Assembly (NCBI RefSeq): GCF_014495845.1
Contig: NZ_CP061080.1
Coordinates: 3,772,001 to 3,836,000, forward strand
Direction: 5' to 3'
DNA: 64,000 bases
From: Aquibium microcysteis
Lineage (GTDB): Bacteria; Pseudomonadota; Alphaproteobacteria; Rhizobiales; Rhizobiaceae
In this document: positions 17,563 through 26,292 of the stretch, one piece after another
Position numbering within the stretch: the stretch's first letter is position 1
Layout: each line of letters starts with the position of its first letter
Notes under the pieces: generated by a model
The model's database searches: none
What the model was told of the DNA's origin: nothing
The model's input: only the letters and a program-made list of their open reading frames with translations
Program-made: the position numbers and the translations under genes

Positions 17563-18888
17563 ATGAGACGTGCCCATCTGGCGGCCACAGCCGCCTTGTC
17601 GATTACGGCTGCCCTGACTGCGACGAACGCGCAGGCCGCCGACCTCACCCTGTGCTGGGCCGCCTGGGACCCGGCGAACGCACTGGTGGAACTGTCGAAG
17701 GAGTTCGAGGCGCAGTCGGGCCACACGATGAAGTTCGAATTCGTGCCGTGGCCCAATTTCGCCGACCGCATGCTCAACGAGCTGAACTCCGGCGGCAAGC
17801 TCTGCGACCTGATGATCGGCGACAGCCAGTGGATCGGCGGCTCCGCCGAGAACGGCCATTACGTCAAGCTCAACGACTTCTTCGATGCCAACGGCATCAA
17901 GATGAGCGACTTCATCGACGCCACCGTGACCGGCTATTCGGAATGGCCGAAGAACACGCCCAATTACTGGGCCCTGCCCGCCTTCGGCGACGTCGTCGGC
18001 TGGACCTACCGCAAGGACTGGTTCGAGAAGCCGGAACTCCAGGCGGCGTTCAAGGAGAAGTACGGCCGCGACCTCGGGGTGCCGAAGACCTTCGCCGAGC
18101 TGAAGGACATCGCCGAGTTCTTCCAGGGCCGGGAGGTCGACGGCAAGACCGTCTACGGCGCATCGATCTACACCGAGCGCGGCTCCGAAGGCATCACCAT
18201 GGGCGCCATGGACGTGCTCTACTCCTTCGGCTTCAAGTACGAGAACCCGGACAAGCCCTACGACATGGAAGGCTTCGTCAACGGGCCGGGCGCGGTGGCG
18301 GGCCTCGAATACTACAAGGCGCTCTACGACTGCTGCACGCCGCCCGGCTCGTCCAACGGCTACATGTCGGAAGGCATCGACGCCTTCAAGTCGGGCCAGG
18401 TCGCGCTGCAGATGAACTTCGCCTTCACCTGGCCGGGCTTCGAGAGCGACGCCAGTGTCGGCGGCGGCAAGACCGGTTACTTCGTCAATCCGGCAGGTCC
18501 CGATGGCGAGCAGTTCGCACAACTCGGCGGCCAGGGCATCTCGGTCGTCTCCTATTCGGAGAAGCAGGAGGCGGCGCTGGAATACATCAAGTGGTTCGCC
18601 CAGCCCGCCGTGCAGGCCAAGTGGTGGGAGATGGGCGGCTTCTCGTGCCTCAAGGCGGTGACGCTGGCGCCCGAATTCCCGCAGAGCCAGCCCTACGCGC
18701 AGACCTTCCTCGACTCCATGGCGATCGTGAAGGACTTCTGGGCCGAGCCGAGCTACGCCACGCTGCTGCAGGCCAGCCAGCGCCGCTTCCACGACTATGT
18801 CGTCGCCGGCAACGGCACGGCCAAGGAGGCGCTCGACGGGCTCGTGGCCGACTGGACCGAGACCTTCGAGGACGACGGCAAGCTCTAG
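17563..18888 (+). CDS. ABC transporter substrate-binding protein, family 1 (carbohydrate)
   Basis: 441 residues. Signal peptide: RRAHLAATAALSITAALTATNAQA. The mature protein resembles sugar-alcohol and oligosaccharide binding proteins: LVELSKEFEAQSGHTMKFE, CDLMIGDSQWIGG, NYWALPAFGDVVGWTYRKDWF, and FVNPAGPDGEQFAQLGGQGISV. The many aromatic residues fit stacking onto a sugar. It is the first gene of an operon with two permeases, two ATPases and a dihydroxyacetone kinase-like enzyme. The substrate is probably a short ketose or polyol. Confidence 0.88.
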   Translation: MRRAHLAATAALSITAALTATNAQAADLTLCWAAWDPANALVELSKEFEAQSGHTMKFEFVPWPNFADRMLNELNSGGKLCDLMIGDSQWIGGSAENGHYVKLNDFFDANGIKMSDFIDATVTGYSEWPKNTPNYWALPAFGDVVGWTYRKDWFEKPELQAAFKEKYGRDLGVPKTFAELKDIAEFFQGREVDGKTVYGASIYTERGSEGITMGAMDVLYSFGFKYENPDKPYDMEGFVNGPGAVAGLEYYKALYDCCTPPGSSNGYMSEGIDAFKSGQVALQMNFAFTWPGFESDASVGGGKTGYFVNPAGPDGEQFAQLGGQGISVVSYSEKQEAALEYIKWFAQPAVQAKWWEMGGFSCLKAVTLAPEFPQSQPYAQTFLDSMAIVKDFWAEPSYATLLQASQRRFHDYVVAGNGTAKEALDGLVADWTETFEDDGKL

Positions 18889-18911
18889 AGACGCTCGTCC
18901 GCAGGACAGTT

Positions 18912-18942
18912 CCCGGGCGGGATCCGAAAGGCTCCGCCCGGG
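18912..18942 (+). other. Intercistronic hairpin after the binding-protein gene
   Basis: CCCGGGCGG (18912-18920) and CCGCCCGGG (18934-18942) form a perfect 9-base stem with a 13-base loop, with no T-run. It lies between the binding-protein stop and the first permease. Hairpins at this place commonly protect the binding-protein message and lower expression of the permeases. Confidence 0.6.
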
Positions 18943-18975
18943 CCGACCGACATCTCACCTCGCAGGCCCGGCGCC

Positions 18976-19923
18976 ATGACGGACGACAACACCAGCCGCG
19001 GAACGGCGACGGCGCCCGCCAGGTTGCGGCGCCGGATCGCCGGCCTCTCCGACCGGACGCTGGCCTTCGTCTTCATCGTCCCGACCATCCTGCTGCTGCT
19101 CGCCATCAACATCTTCCCGCTGATCTGGACAATCCGGCTGAGCCTGACGAACTACCGCGCCAACCGGGCCAACGAGGCGATCGAATGGGTGGGGCTGCGC
19201 AACTACGAGCGCATCCTCACCGATCCCGACATCTGGAACTCGATGCAGGCGACGGCGCATTTCCTGATCTGGACGCTCGTGCTGCAGGTGCTGATCGGCT
19301 TCTCACTCGCCTACCTGATCAACAAGAAGTTCAGGGGCAACGACCTGTGGACGACGATCATCGTCCTGCCCATGATGCTCTCGCCCGCCGTGGTGGGCAA
19401 TTTCTGGACCTTCCTCTACCAGCCGCAGATCGGGCTGTTCAACTACGTGGTGGCCTTCGTCTCGGGCGTCGACCCGGCCTCCTTCTCGATGATCGGCGAC
19501 GTCAGGCTCGCTCCCTGGTCGATCGTCATCGTCGACACCTGGATGTGGACGCCCTTCGTGATGCTGATCTGCCTCGCCGGCCTGCGCTCGATCCCCGACT
19601 ACATCTACGAGGCGGCGGAGGTGGACCGGGCCTCGCGCTGGCGCCAGTTCTGGACCATCACCATCCCGATGGTGCTGCCGTTCCTGATGCTGGCCGTGCT
19701 GTTCCGCGGCATCGAGAACTTCAAGATGTTCGACCTCGTGGTGCAGCTCACCGGCGGCGGCCCGGGCAGCGTCACGGAACTGACCTCGATAAACCTCAAG
19801 CGCGAGGCCTTCGAGAAGTGGCGCACGGGCTACTCCTCCGCCTATGCCATCATCCTGTTCGTGACGGTCTTCGGCCTCGCCTCGATCTACGTGAAGGCCC
19901 TGAACAAGGTGAAGGAACGATGA
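18976..19923 (+). CDS. ABC transporter permease (sugar, MalF type)
   Basis: 315 residues with about six membrane helices. The first is LAFVFIVPTILLLLAINIFPLIW. The cytoplasmic EAA loop that docks to the ATPase is visible as YEAAEVDRASRWRQFWTITIPMVLP. It partners with the permease that begins inside its stop codon (4-base overlap) to form the channel of the importer. Confidence 0.93.
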   Translation: MTDDNTSRGTATAPARLRRRIAGLSDRTLAFVFIVPTILLLLAINIFPLIWTIRLSLTNYRANRANEAIEWVGLRNYERILTDPDIWNSMQATAHFLIWTLVLQVLIGFSLAYLINKKFRGNDLWTTIIVLPMMLSPAVVGNFWTFLYQPQIGLFNYVVAFVSGVDPASFSMIGDVRLAPWSIVIVDTWMWTPFVMLICLAGLRSIPDYIYEAAEVDRASRWRQFWTITIPMVLPFLMLAVLFRGIENFKMFDLVVQLTGGGPGSVTELTSINLKREAFEKWRTGYSSAYAIILFVTVFGLASIYVKALNKVKER

Positions 19924-20855
19924 ACCATTCCGTCACCGAACCGTCCCGGCTGCAAAAGTGGGTCGCCGGCATCCTGGTCGTGGGTTATGCGCTGGTCACG
20001 ATCATGCCGCTGGCCTGGATCATCGCCACCGGCTTCAAGTCGCCCGGCGACGCCATCGCCTACCCGCCGAAGCTGATCTACGAGCCGACGCTGGAAGGCT
20101 ACGTCAACCTGTTCACCACCCGCTCGCGGGCGACGCCGGAGACGCTGGCCCAGCTCGGCCCGCCTCAGACCTGGTACGACGCCATCGTGCGCCAGTACGA
20201 CATGGTGATCTCGGGTCCCAGCCGCTACGGCGAGCGCTTCCTCAATTCGGTGATCATCGGTTTCGGCTCGACCTTCCTGTCGATCTTCCTCGGCACGCTC
20301 GCGGCCTATGCCTTCTCGCGCTTCAGGGTGCCTCTGAAGGACGATCTGATGTTCTTCATCCTGTCGACGCGCATGATGCCGCCGATCGCGGTCGCGATCC
20401 CGATCTTCCTGATGTACCGCCAGCTCGGCCTGTCGGACACGCATCTCGGCATGATCCTGCTCTACACGGCCGTGAACCTGTCGCTCTCGGTCTGGCTGCT
20501 GAAGGGCTTCATCGACGAGATTCCCGTCGAGTACGAGGAGGCGGCGCTGATCGACGGCTACACGCGCTTCCAGGCCTTCTCCAAGGTGGTGCTGCCGCAG
20601 GCGACGACCGGCATCGCCTCGACCGCCATCTTCTGCCTGATCTTCGCCTGGAACGAATACGCCTTCGCCGTGCTCCTGACCTCGGGAACGGCGCAGACCG
20701 CGCCGCCCTTCATCCCCACCATCATCGGCGTCGGCAAGGACTGGCCGGCGGTGGCGGCGGGCGCGACGCTGTTCCTGGTGCCGGTCATGGTCTTCACCAT
20801 CCTCCTGCGCAAGCACCTCCTGCGCGGCATCACCTTCGGCGCGGTGCGCAAATGA
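19920..20855 (+). CDS. ABC transporter permease (sugar, MalG type)
   Basis: 311 residues, ATG overlapping the previous stop by 4 bases. Six membrane helices; the EAA loop is YEEAALIDGYTRFQAFSKVVLPQA. The end VFTILLRKHLLRGITFGAVRK is typical for MalG-type subunits. A periplasmic insertion of about 60 residues (TRSRATPETLAQLGPPQTWYDAIVRQYDM) between helices one and two is longer than in MalG. Confidence 0.93.
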   Translation: MNHSVTEPSRLQKWVAGILVVGYALVTIMPLAWIIATGFKSPGDAIAYPPKLIYEPTLEGYVNLFTTRSRATPETLAQLGPPQTWYDAIVRQYDMVISGPSRYGERFLNSVIIGFGSTFLSIFLGTLAAYAFSRFRVPLKDDLMFFILSTRMMPPIAVAIPIFLMYRQLGLSDTHLGMILLYTAVNLSLSVWLLKGFIDEIPVEYEEAALIDGYTRFQAFSKVVLPQATTGIASTAIFCLIFAWNEYAFAVLLTSGTAQTAPPFIPTIIGVGKDWPAVAAGATLFLVPVMVFTILLRKHLLRGITFGAVRK

Positions 20856-21040
20856 GACGCTTCCTGGGGGGCCTGCTCCGCCTGCGGCGGGGTCCGTGGG
20901 AAACGGTCGCAACCGTGCTGATCGCGGCCGGAGTCGTCATGCTGATGCAGCCCTTCGCGCTTGCGGCCTTCACCTGGTCCTTCGCTGTGACGCTGACCGG
21001 CACGGTGATGTTCATCGTCGTCAGCCATTTTCCGGAGTAG
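20852..21040 (+). CDS. Small membrane protein of the ABC operon
   Basis: 62 residues, ATG overlapping the permease stop by 4 bases. Two hydrophobic segments (TVATVLIAAGVVMLMQPFALAAF and WSFAVTLTGTVMFIVVSHF) follow a basic start RRFLGGLLRLRRG. It is translationally tied to the importer genes on both sides, so it is probably an accessory subunit. Small membrane proteins also occur inside rhizobial glycerol and polyol ABC operons. Confidence 0.75.
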   Translation: MRRFLGGLLRLRRGPWETVATVLIAAGVVMLMQPFALAAFTWSFAVTLTGTVMFIVVSHFPE

Positions 21041-21044
21041 CGCG

Positions 21045-22160
21045 TTGGCCGAGATCGTGATCCGCAACCTGCGCAAGGAATTCGGCAGCTTCACCGCCGT
21101 GAAAGGATCGAGCTTCACCATCGCCGACGGCGAGTTCTTCATGCTGCTCGGCCCCTCGGGATGCGGCAAGACGACGACGCTGCGCATGATCGCCGGGCTC
21201 GAACTGCCAACCTCGGGCCAGATCCTGCTCGACGGCCAGGACGTCGCCAACATGCGCGCCAGCGCCCGCGACATCGCATTCGTCTTCCAGATGTTCGCGC
21301 TCTACCCGCACATGAACGTGCGCCGCAACATCTCCTATCCGCTGGTCAGCCAGGGCGTGCCGCGCGCCGAGGTGAAGACGCGGGTGGCCGAGATCGCGCG
21401 CATCCTCGGCATCGAGGCGATCCTCGACCGGCCCGTCGGCGGGCTGTCGGCCGGCGACCGCCAGCGCGTCGCGCTCGGACGTGCCATCGTGCGCAGGCCC
21501 AAGGCCTTCCTGATGGACGAGCCGCTCGGCGCGCTCGACGCCGAGTTCCGCGAGCGCATGGCCGAGGAACTGCGCGCCCTGCACGACCGCATGGGCGCCA
21601 CCACGGTCTACGTCACCCACGACCAGCTCGAAGCCATGCAGATGGGCGACAAGATCGTCGTCATGAACCATGGCGTCGTCGAGCAGTGGGGCACGCCGCA
21701 GGACATCTACGACGAGCCGGCGACGCTGTTCGTGGCGGAATTCATCGGCTCGCCGCCGATGAATTTCCTGCGCTTCGACGCCGCCGTGCCCGCAGGCGCG
21801 ACCAGCGTGCGGCTGTCGGGCGTCGAGATCGCCGTGCCTGCGACGAAGGAGGCGACGGGCGGCGCGAAGGCCGTGCTCGGCGTCCGGCCCGAACACGTCC
21901 GGCTCGACGATGCGGCACCCTATCGCGGATCGGTCATTGCGGCGGAATATCTCGGCACGACCCAGATCGTCACCCTCGACACCGCCAACGGCATCGTCAA
22001 GGCGCGCATCCCGTCCTCCCTGAGCGTGCGCGTGGGCGAACCGGTCGGCCTGTCCTTCAACACGCAGACGCTGTCGCTCTTCGACGCCGGCACCGGCCGG
22101 GCGCTGTCGGTCGAGCGGCCGATGCGTCGGGACACGCGCCGGGAGAACGCCCATGGCTGA
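21045..22160 (+). CDS. ABC transporter ATP-binding protein (UgpC/MalK type), first of two
   Basis: 371 residues starting at TTG, 4 bases after the preceding stop. Walker A is GPSGCGKTT, Walker B FLMDEPLGALDA, and the switch histidine lies in YVTHDQLEAM. The signature motif reads LSAGDRQR rather than the usual LSGGQRQR. A C-terminal TOBE regulatory domain follows (VLGVRPEHVRLD). A second ATPase gene follows immediately, so the importer may use an ATPase heterodimer in which the two sites differ. Confidence 0.92.
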   Translation: MAEIVIRNLRKEFGSFTAVKGSSFTIADGEFFMLLGPSGCGKTTTLRMIAGLELPTSGQILLDGQDVANMRASARDIAFVFQMFALYPHMNVRRNISYPLVSQGVPRAEVKTRVAEIARILGIEAILDRPVGGLSAGDRQRVALGRAIVRRPKAFLMDEPLGALDAEFRERMAEELRALHDRMGATTVYVTHDQLEAMQMGDKIVVMNHGVVEQWGTPQDIYDEPATLFVAEFIGSPPMNFLRFDAAVPAGATSVRLSGVEIAVPATKEATGGAKAVLGVRPEHVRLDDAAPYRGSVIAAEYLGTTQIVTLDTANGIVKARIPSSLSVRVGEPVGLSFNTQTLSLFDAGTGRALSVERPMRRDTRRENAHG

Positions 22161-23169
22161 CGTCGTGCTGAAAGGCGTCTCCAAGGCCTTCGGCGCCACG
22201 CTCGCCGTCGACGCCATGGATCTCTCCGTCCCCGACGGCGCCTTCGTTGTGCTGCTCGGCCCGACGGGCGCCGGCAAGACGACGACGCTGCGGCTGATCG
22301 CCGGCCTGGAAAAGCCGGACGCGGGCGATGTCCTGATCGGCGGGCGCAGCGTCCTGGCCGACACGCCGGCCGAGCGCAACGTGGCCATGGTGTTCCAGCA
22401 GTATTCGCTCTACCCGCATCTGACGGTGCGCCAGAACCTCGCCTTCCCGCTGCAGTCGCCGCTGCTGCGCACCCCGCCGGACGTGATCGAACGGCGCATC
22501 GGTGAGGTGGCGGAGGTGCTGCGCATCGCCCACAAGCTCGACAACAAGGCCACCGCGCTCTCGGGCGGCGAGATGCAGCGCGTCTCGATCGGCCGCGCAC
22601 TGGTGCGCAAGCCGCAGGTCTTCCTGATGGACGAGCCGCTGTCGTCGCTCGATGCCAAGCTGCGCGCCGACCTGCGCATCGAGCTGAAGCGCATCCAGGC
22701 CGATCTCGGCGCGACGCTGGTCTACGTGACCCACGACCAGATCGAGGCGATGACCATGGCCACCCATGTCGGCGTGCTCGATGCGGGCCGGCTGGTGCAG
22801 TTCGGCACGCCGCGCGCGATCTATGAGGCCCCGGTCAGCCTGACCGTCGCCGCCCGGCTCGGCCAGCCGCGCATCAACGCGCTGCCGGCCAGCTTGTTCG
22901 GCGCCGCCCCCGCGGGTGCGGCCTTCATCGGCCTGCGGCCGGAGCACATCCGCCCGGACGCGGCGGACGGTCGCGAGGCGACCGTCACGCGCGTCGAGCA
23001 TCTCGGCGACCAGACGCGCCTGCACCTCGTCGTCGACGGCCACCCGCTGGTGACGCTCGCCGACCCGCACACGCCGCTTTCCCCCGGTGCCACGCTGCGC
23101 ATCGCGCCGCATGACCCGCTCTACTTCGCCGCCGACGGCGCCCGCATTGCTTCAGGAGACGACCAATGA
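22153..23169 (+). CDS. ABC transporter ATP-binding protein (UgpC/MalK type), second of two
   Basis: 338 residues, overlapping the first ATPase gene by 8 bases. Walker A GPTGAGKTT, signature LSGGEMQRV, Walker B FLMDEPLSSLDA and switch YVTHDQIEAM are all standard, followed by a TOBE domain (FIGLRPEHIRPD) that is shorter than in the first copy. Paired ATPases of this kind occur in glycerol and other polyol importers of rhizobia. Confidence 0.92.
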   Translation: MADVVLKGVSKAFGATLAVDAMDLSVPDGAFVVLLGPTGAGKTTTLRLIAGLEKPDAGDVLIGGRSVLADTPAERNVAMVFQQYSLYPHLTVRQNLAFPLQSPLLRTPPDVIERRIGEVAEVLRIAHKLDNKATALSGGEMQRVSIGRALVRKPQVFLMDEPLSSLDAKLRADLRIELKRIQADLGATLVYVTHDQIEAMTMATHVGVLDAGRLVQFGTPRAIYEAPVSLTVAARLGQPRINALPASLFGAAPAGAAFIGLRPEHIRPDAADGREATVTRVEHLGDQTRLHLVVDGHPLVTLADPHTPLSPGATLRIAPHDPLYFAADGARIASGDDQ

Positions 23170-24803
23170 CCCAGTTTTTCAACGCCAAGGATACGGTCGT
23201 GGTGGAGGCCCTCGACGGCTTCCTGCGCGGCGCGGGCGGGCGCATCGCCCGGCTCGACGGCTATCCGCACATCAAGGTCGCCGTGCGCACCGACTGGGAC
23301 CGCTCGAAGGTCGCGATCGTCTCGGGCGGCGGATCGGGGCACGAGCCGGCGCATGCAGGCTTCGTCGGCCAGGGCATGCTGACGGCCGCCGTCTGCGGCG
23401 ACGTCTTCGCCTCGCCCTCGGTCGACGCCGTGCTCGCCGCCATCCTGACGGTGACGGGCAAGGCCGGCTGCCTGCTGATCGTCAAGAACTACACCGGCGA
23501 CCGGCTGAACTTCGGCCTGGCGGCCGAGCGGGCGCGCAGCTTCGGCCTGGCGGTCGACATGGTGATCGTCGACGACGACGTGGCGCTGCCCGACCTGCCG
23601 CAGGCCCGCGGCGTGGCCGGCACGCTGTTCGTGCACAAGATCGCCGGTGCGCTGGCCGAGGCCGGCGAGAGCCTCGAGACAGTCGCCGCGGCGGCCCGGC
23701 GCGCCATCGACGGCGTCATCTCGATCGGCATGTCGCTCGACACCTGCACCATCCCCGGCTCGCCCAAGCACGACCGCATCGCGGCCGGCTTCGCCGAACT
23801 CGGCCTCGGCATCCATGGCGAGGCCGGCGCCGAGCAGGTGGCGTTCGAGAACGCGCGCCAGGCCATGGCACTGGTGATCGACCGGCTCGCCGCCCGGCTG
23901 AAGCCCGGCCCGCATGTGGCGCTGCTCAACAATCTAGGCGGCGCCACCCAGCTCGAGATGTCGGTGCTCGCCGAGGAGCTCGCCCGCTCGCCCATTGCCG
24001 ACCGGATCCGCTTCATCGTCGGCCCCGCGGCGATGATGACCTCGCTCGACATGCAGGGCTTCTCGCTCTCGCTGATGCCGCTGACGAAGGAGGCCGAGGC
24101 CGCCCTCCGGGCGCCCGTGGCCCCTTGGGCCTGGCCTGGCCTCTCACCCTTCGGCAAGGTGGAGGTGATGCCGCTGCCCGACGGGCTGACGCCGATCCAG
24201 CCGATGCCCTCGCCGCATCCCGGACGGCGCGCGCTGCTCGAGACCTGCTGCGCCATCCTGATCGGCGCCGAAGCGGACCTCAACGCGCTCGACGCCCGCG
24301 CTGGCGACGGCGACACCGGCACCACGCTCGCCACCGCCGCGCGCGCGCTGGCTGCGGCGCTGGACCGGCTGCCGCTCGCCGACCTGACCCAGCTCTACCG
24401 GGCGATCGGCATGGAACTGTCGCAGACCATGGGCGGGTCGTCGGGCGTGCTGCTCGCGATCTTCTTCACCGCGGCGGGCGACGCTTCGGCCGGCGGCAGG
24501 GACTGGATCGCCGCGCTGAAGGCCGGGCTTGAACGGATCCGGCAGGTCGGCGGCGCCGAACCCGGCGACCGCACCATGATCGACGCGCTGGTGCCGGCGC
24601 TCGACACCCTGCCGCAAGGCATCGCGGCCGCTGCCGCCGCCGCGCGCACCGGCGCCGATGCCACCGGCGGCATGCGCCGCGCCAAGGCCGGCCGCGCCAG
24701 CTACATCTCGGAGGATCGGCTGAAGGGCATCAACGATCCCGGCGCCGAAGCCGTCGCGCGGCTGCTGGAAAAGCTGCGCGACGCGACCGGCGCCACGGCC
24801 TAG
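23166..24803 (+). CDS. Dihydroxyacetone kinase-type enzyme (DhaK-DhaL fusion)
   Basis: 545 residues, overlapping the ATPase gene by 4 bases. The N-terminal DhaK part has VSGGGSGHEPAHAGFVG and the histidine that binds the substrate carbonyl covalently in LGIHGEAGAEQ. The C-terminal DhaL part, from about residue 355, has the nucleotide and Mg2+ motif ARAGDGDTGTT and GGSSGVL. Such ATP-dependent fusions phosphorylate dihydroxyacetone or short ketoses such as erythrulose. Being the last gene of the importer operon, it probably acts on the imported sugar. Confidence 0.92.
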   Translation: MTQFFNAKDTVVVEALDGFLRGAGGRIARLDGYPHIKVAVRTDWDRSKVAIVSGGGSGHEPAHAGFVGQGMLTAAVCGDVFASPSVDAVLAAILTVTGKAGCLLIVKNYTGDRLNFGLAAERARSFGLAVDMVIVDDDVALPDLPQARGVAGTLFVHKIAGALAEAGESLETVAAAARRAIDGVISIGMSLDTCTIPGSPKHDRIAAGFAELGLGIHGEAGAEQVAFENARQAMALVIDRLAARLKPGPHVALLNNLGGATQLEMSVLAEELARSPIADRIRFIVGPAAMMTSLDMQGFSLSLMPLTKEAEAALRAPVAPWAWPGLSPFGKVEVMPLPDGLTPIQPMPSPHPGRRALLETCCAILIGAEADLNALDARAGDGDTGTTLATAARALAAALDRLPLADLTQLYRAIGMELSQTMGGSSGVLLAIFFTAAGDASAGGRDWIAALKAGLERIRQVGGAEPGDRTMIDALVPALDTLPQGIAAAAAAARTGADATGGMRRAKAGRASYISEDRLKGINDPGAEAVARLLEKLRDATGATA

Positions 24804-25059
24804 CGGCGGACCGCGCGGCGCCGCCGTCGCCTGCCCGCCGCGGCAGGGGACGGCGCAGCATGCGTCGAGCCGCTGGTCTACCTCCGCGTCATCGCCTCTG
24901 CTGCACTGGAGCATCGTCGGGCGGGCATCGAAGCCGACCCGCACGGTCCCCCGCATCGGCGTCATTCCGGGGCCGCGCAGCGGCACCCGACATCCAGAGT
25001 GGGGACCGAGCCGGACGGACCCGGATGCCTCCGCTTCGCTCGGCACCCCGCAAGCCGCC

Positions 25060-26289
25060 TCATCCGGCCGGCGCGCGCTCGTCCCCGGCAAAGACGATGC
25101 GGGAAGGGTCGAGCCGGAAGCCGACGCGCGTGCTGGGGCGGCTGCCGAAGGTGACGGGCAGATAGGGATCGGCAGCCGGCCCCAGCGCCTCCCGGATGGC
25201 CTTGCGCAGCCGCGACGCATGTTCCTGGAAGCGAACCCGCTCGGCCTCGCCGTCGAGGATGGAGAGGCGCTTGCTCAACGCTTCCCTCTGCGCCAGCGAG
25301 ACGGTCTCCAGGGCCTCGTACTCCGCGAGGTAGGCAGGCCAGTCGACGTCCCTCCAGGTCAGCGCGGCTCTCTCGACGCCCATCGCCACGATGCGCCGCG
25401 CCAGCAGCGCGGCCAGCGCGAAAGTCTGCGGCGCCAGCGGAACGTCGACCCCCTGGCATTCGAGCGTTCCGCGGCGGGGATCGAACACCATGCGGCCGGG
25501 GGCGAGCGCGCCGCGCGCCAGGGCGACGGTCTCGGAGTAGCTCCATTTTCCGTCCAGCACTTCGGGCGGCAGCTGCGCCCGCAGGCCGACGAAGGGGATT
25601 TCGGCGAGCGTCACCTCCGCTCCCTCCGTGGAGACGGCATCCTGGCCGCGGCGCTGCAGCAGGACCGGGACGGCCGGCGGAAAGAAGAAGTCCGGATGGC
25701 CCTCGAAGGGCGGCGAAACCAGCACGTGCGAGAGACGGTCCTGGGGCCGGCCGTAGAGGGACAGGGCATAGCCGAGCAGGAAGCCCATGGTCTTGCGGCC
25801 GCCGGCGATCGAGACGTGGAGGGCGGCGTCGGCATCGGCCGCGAGGCCGCGCATGGTCTGTGTGATGAGATCGGCCGCGGCCGCATTGTGCTGCGGCGAA
25901 TCGATGTCGTTGAGTTCCTCGCCGTCCGGCGTCGCGATGACGTGGATCCGCTCCGGCGCCAGCGCCGCGGCGAGCGCCGGATGGCCGGTCTCGCGCGCCA
26001 GCGCGGCGAGCTGGCCGCCGTCGGGCGCAGTGAGCGTCTCCCGCGCCCGGCGCGCGCCCTCGCGGGTCGTCAGCACGTGGATCTCGGTCGGAACAAAGGG
26101 CGGCGACTGGCGCGTGGCAAGGCACCAGAGCGTCTCCGTCAGCACCTGCGGCGCGAGGCCGAGGGTCGCCACCACCACGCGGCGCGGAAAGCTCGACGGA
26201 TCGGACGGATCGCGCGCAGCCGCCGGCCTGGCCGGGGGCGCCGGTGCGTCGGAGGCGGCGGCAATCGGATCCGGCCCGGTCTCCGTCAT
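25060..26289 (-). CDS. CRISPR-associated CARF protein (NE0113-like) with C-terminal winged helix
   Basis: 409 residues. After a Pro/Ala-rich start, residues 37-240 match the NE0113/Csm6-like CARF family (TIGR02584): VVVATLGLAPQVLTETLWCL, IHVLTTREGARRA, and the ligand loop SIAGGRKTMGF at 160-170. CARF domains bind cyclic oligoadenylate made by Cas10, and some cleave it. Residues about 267-395 look like an OmpR/PhoB winged helix: a strand pair (MVFDPRRGTLECQGVDVPL), APQTFALAALLARR, a helix ASRLRKAIREAL and a final wing ending TRVGFRLDP. It starts 3 bases after cas6. No Cas10 is in the window. Confidence 0.82.
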   Translation of the reverse strand: MTETGPDPIAAASDAPAPPARPAAARDPSDPSSFPRRVVVATLGLAPQVLTETLWCLATRQSPPFVPTEIHVLTTREGARRARETLTAPDGGQLAALARETGHPALAAALAPERIHVIATPDGEELNDIDSPQHNAAAADLITQTMRGLAADADAALHVSIAGGRKTMGFLLGYALSLYGRPQDRLSHVLVSPPFEGHPDFFFPPAVPVLLQRRGQDAVSTEGAEVTLAEIPFVGLRAQLPPEVLDGKWSYSETVALARGALAPGRMVFDPRRGTLECQGVDVPLAPQTFALAALLARRIVAMGVERAALTWRDVDWPAYLAEYEALETVSLAQREALSKRLSILDGEAERVRFQEHASRLRKAIREALGPAADPYLPVTFGSRPSTRVGFRLDPSRIVFAGDERAPAG

Positions 26290-26292
26290 CGT

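Noticed and set aside
17652..20855. A 1067-residue plus-strand frame across the binding protein and first permease
   Set aside because: Only its last 311 residues (from 19920) are a real gene, the second permease. The rest is out of frame with two clear genes and is Arg-rich.
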